Assembly (NCBI GenBank): GCA_963557065.1
Contig: CAUWCT010000006.1
Coordinates: 6,519-70,518, forward strand
Length of the DNA stretch: 64,000 bases
Reading direction: 5' to 3'
Source: UMGS1370 sp963557065
Lineage (GTDB): Bacteria > Bacillota > Clostridia > Lachnospirales > Lachnospiraceae
Position 1 is the stretch's first letter. Each line of letters begins with the position of its first letter. The translations under genes were made by a program, and so were the position numbers. Of the stretch, positions 62,126 to 64,000 are shown one piece after another. The notes beneath the pieces were generated by a model. The model was given only the letters and a program-made list of their open reading frames with translations, made no database searches and was not told where the DNA came from.

Positions 62126-62547
62126 ATTCCGAACCCTTCCATATTTTCTGCAATCTCTTCAATATCATCATAGGAATTAATGGACAGCCATCTCTCTTTG
62201 CTCCATATCTCCAAGTGGTTTCCTGTGCCCACCAGCACAGCCTCCTTCTCAATACCAGCGTATTCCCTCAGTACAGAGGGAATCAGAATACGGCCCTGCT
62301 TGTCCACTTCACAGGTGGTAGCTCCTGCTAAGAAAAATCTGGTAAGTTTTCTGGCGCTGGCATTGGTCACTGGCAAAGCAGTGAGTTTCTTTTCCATCTC
62401 TGTCCATTCGGGATTGCCATACACAAACAAGCAGCTATCAAATCCCTTCGTTACCACGAATTCATCCCCTAGCTGCTCTCGGAACCTGGAAGGTACGATG
62501 AGACGTCCCTTCGCATCGACTGTATGATTGTACTCACCCATGAACAT
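62122..62547 (-). CDS. mraZ: Transcriptional regulator MraZ
   Basis: 141 residues made of two SpoVT/AbrB-like half repeats: [22 protein letters not shown] and [21 protein letters not shown]. MraZ assembles as a ring and binds repeated boxes in its own promoter, usually repressing the division cluster. Start 62547 follows AGGTGAT; ATG and GTG codons at 62553 and 62556 are less likely. Five boxes lie upstream. Confidence 0.96.
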   Translation of the reverse strand: MFMGEYNHTVDAKGRLIVPSRFREQLGDEFVVTKGFDSCLFVYGNPEWTEMEKKLTALPVTNASARKLTRFFLAGATTCEVDKQGRILIPSVLREYAGIEKEAVLVGTGNHLEIWSKERWLSINSYDDIEEIAENMEGFGI

Positions 62548-62581
62548 ACGCATCACCTATTGCCGTTCTGGTACAACCAAT

Positions 62582-62665
62582 CCACTTGGCCACCATTTTT
62601 TACCACTTTACTCCACTTTCTACCACTTGTATATTCATTCTAGTACAGAACCAGGGAATTGGCAA
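62582..62665 (-). promoter_or_regulatory. mraZ promoter and five MraZ boxes
   Basis: Minus-strand TTGCCA (62660-62665), 17 bp, TAGAAT (62637-62642). Downstream are five AAGTGG-type boxes at 62623-62628, 62613-62618, 62603-62608, 62593-62598 (AAATGG) and 62582-62587, spaced 10, 10, 10 and 11 bp. Known MraZ sites are helically phased repeats of similar sequence. Confidence 0.8.
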
Positions 62666-62710
62666 GGTTTTTTTAGAAAAATAAGCGGATTATTTCATTG
62701 CGAAAGCGAA

Positions 62711-62783
62711 AAAAAAGCGCTGTCCCAGGAAAAACCAGTCTGAGCACAAATTTTTCTGTGCCTTTGGTTGTTCCTGGGACAGC
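62711..62783 (-). terminator. Terminator of lgt
   Basis: Minus-strand 13-bp stem (62771-62783 with 62719-62731, GCTGTCCCAGGAA type) with smaller internal stems, then GCGC and eight Ts. Together with the mraZ promoter this accounts for most of the 302-base gap 62548-62849. Confidence 0.85.
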
Positions 62784-62849
62784 CCCTATAGGATGAGTCC
62801 GGATAAATACCCGCATACTATATATAGTTCTATCAATTTTGCATCGTAA

Positions 62850-63731
62850 TTATGCAGATTTCTGAGCCTGCTTCTTTTTCATAGACTGATGTTTTGCAAA
62901 CAGAATGATTGCAGCAACAGCCGCCAAAACTATGGACAGTGCCTGAGATACTGCAATGCCTGTGCCAAACAGCATAAGCTGATCGGTCCTTAATCCTTCG
63001 ATCCACGCACGTCCCACTCCATACCCCAGCAGGTAAATAAGAAGCATTTCTCCATCAAATTTTTTTTGTTTCCGGTACCACAGCATAAAAGCGAGAAGTC
63101 CCACGTTCCACAGAGATTCATATAAAAAAGTGGGATGAACCTGAATATATTCAATGCCCTGCTCCACTATTTTGTGATCCAGAAGTTCCTGGGAAATCAT
63201 AGATGGATTGACGATGGACATCTTAATCCTCATGGCAAGAAGATTATCTGTATATCCGCCAAAGGCTTCTGCATTAAAAAAATTCCCCCATCTTCCAATA
63301 ATCTGGCCCAGAACCAGTCCCAGCACTCCACTGTCCGCCATTGAGAAAAAGGAAAGTTTCCGAACCTTTGTAAACACGATTAAGGTTAAAACCGCTCCGA
63401 TCACGCCTCCGTAAATAGCAAGACCGCCGGCCCGCAAATTAAAGATCTGCAGCAGATTATCTTTGTATGCATCCCACTGGAAAATTACATAATACAGTCT
63501 GGCTCCTATAATGGAAAAAATAATGGCATACAATGCAAAATCCATATAATTTTCCGGGTCCTGTCCTCTTCTTTTGGCGTCTGCCTGAGCCAGCCAGATG
63601 CCGGCCAGCATCCCAATCCCGATAATGATTCCATAGTATGCAATGCGGAATCCAAATATGGACACACTGTTTTTCAAATGCTCTATCGTAATGCCCAAAT
63701 TCACAAAACTAATGTCATATCCTTCTGTCAT
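62850..63731 (-). CDS. lgt: Prolipoprotein diacylglyceryl transferase
   Basis: 293 residues, seven membrane helices. Signature GRWGNFFNAEAFGG plus FRIAYYGIIIGIG and RAWIEGLRTDQLM. It attaches diacylglycerol to lipoprotein cysteines, such as those of PhnD and MetQ in this window. Start 63731 was preferred over upstream ATGs because the -10 box overlaps 63799-63804. Confidence 0.95.
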   Translation of the reverse strand: MTEGYDISFVNLGITIEHLKNSVSIFGFRIAYYGIIIGIGMLAGIWLAQADAKRRGQDPENYMDFALYAIIFSIIGARLYYVIFQWDAYKDNLLQIFNLRAGGLAIYGGVIGAVLTLIVFTKVRKLSFFSMADSGVLGLVLGQIIGRWGNFFNAEAFGGYTDNLLAMRIKMSIVNPSMISQELLDHKIVEQGIEYIQVHPTFLYESLWNVGLLAFMLWYRKQKKFDGEMLLIYLLGYGVGRAWIEGLRTDQLMLFGTGIAVSQALSIVLAAVAAIILFAKHQSMKKKQAQKSA

Positions 63732-63798
63732 GCTAAAAACTCCCTTGTAAGATTTGCTGCTGATATCTGATGTTACCCGCCAGGCATCAGCTTTTTTC

Positions 63799-63827
63799 AT
63801 TTTACTCCCAAAACGGTCAAAAAGCAA
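63799..63827 (-). promoter_or_regulatory. Promoter of lgt
   Basis: Minus-strand TTGCTT (63822-63827), 17 bp, TAAAAT (63799-63804). The rest of 63828-64000 has no gene; GTAACAGTTCAGCC at 63931-63944 equals the first 14 bases of the MITE-like terminus. Confidence 0.5.
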
Positions 63828-64000
63828 TCTCTTACTGGTGTTAAAATTATTTCAGGTAACAGTTGGTTAGTCTGCTTCATATTCTTGCTGTCTCAATTCG
63901 CGTACCGACCACCTGGAATTAACGATATATGTAACAGTTCAGCCCTCAATGTCATTTAGTTAATTTTAGCAAAAACAAAAATTTATCCTGTAAATAAATG

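Noticed and set aside
63856..63864. GTAACAGTT upstream of lgt as another MITE end
   Set aside because: Only nine bases match and the following sequence is unrelated.
1..64000. CRISPR arrays, prophage genes, tRNA or rRNA genes
   Set aside because: No regularly spaced repeats, phage-type gene runs, or cloverleaf/rRNA-like sequence were recognised on either strand.

Overview
The window reads as chromosome of a spore-forming, anaerobic, low-to-medium-GC Firmicute, most likely Lachnospiraceae (Clostridium cluster XIVa). The reasons are a division/cell-wall cluster running into spoIIGA-sigE, a sigG gene, a YlmC/YmxH sporulation protein, DUF4364, DUF1292 and DUF5716/DUF5717 family proteins, and strong AGGAGG ribosome sites throughout. 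No rRNA, tRNA, CRISPR array, prophage or complete insertion sequence was seen. Most genes are on the minus strand.

Region 1 (1-8.0 kb): the start of a sugar phosphate isomerase-like gene behind a ROK regulator, then a LacI-regulator / PhnD-PhnC-PhnE-PhnE importer / cytosolic 5'-nucleotidase-like phosphatase set. Region 2 (7.9-15.9 kb): a MarR regulator with twin palindromic operators driving a Qnr-like pentapeptide repeat protein, a stand-alone PTS IIA, an EamA transporter, DegV, an rRNA/tRNA methyltransferase, a coiled-coil protein, a small Spo0A effector-domain-like protein, DUF1292, an HD phosphohydrolase, a 57-residue membrane protein and an ArsC/Spx-type protein. Region 3 (15.9-25.7 kb): a three-gene operon of a TPR-like protein, an Hsp70/actin-fold-like protein (DUF5716) and a 1199-residue protein (DUF5717), then a small membrane protein, DUF4364 and a SWIM/SNF2 helicase.

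Region 4 (25.7-31.8 kb): argS, an NlpC/P60 hydrolase, efp, a fused 3-dehydroquinate dehydratase/shikimate kinase, YqeG, nrdR and YlmC. Region 5 (31.9-35.2 kb): a methionine importer metN-metI-metQ. Its mRNA leader encodes a 29-residue peptide with nine methionines followed by terminator-like hairpins, which looks like a methionine-sensing attenuator. Just upstream lies a 150-bp MITE-like element with perfect 18-bp inverted ends and flanking direct repeats; fragments of it recur at 9.7 kb and 49.4 kb. Region 6 (35.2-42.2 kb): pepV, a YqeY protein, prfC, divergent coaBC and coaX, and a MATE exporter.

Region 7 (42.4-49.2 kb): sigG, which has been separated from spoIIGA-sigE and inverted. Between them sit a PTS EIICB gene and a two-component system whose likely AraC-type binding repeats lie in front of the PTS promoter. 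Region 8 (49.3-63.7 kb): spoIIGA-sigE with a 21-bp-spacer promoter overlapped by a Spo0A box, then ftsZ, divIB, murA, ftsW, murD, mraY, two class B PBPs, ftsL, rsmH and mraZ. mraZ is preceded by a promoter and five 10-bp-phased MraZ-type boxes. lgt lies beyond.

The strongest candidates for something undescribed are the Met-rich leader/attenuator at 34.7-35.0 kb, the MITE family, and the DUF5716/DUF5717/TPR operon.
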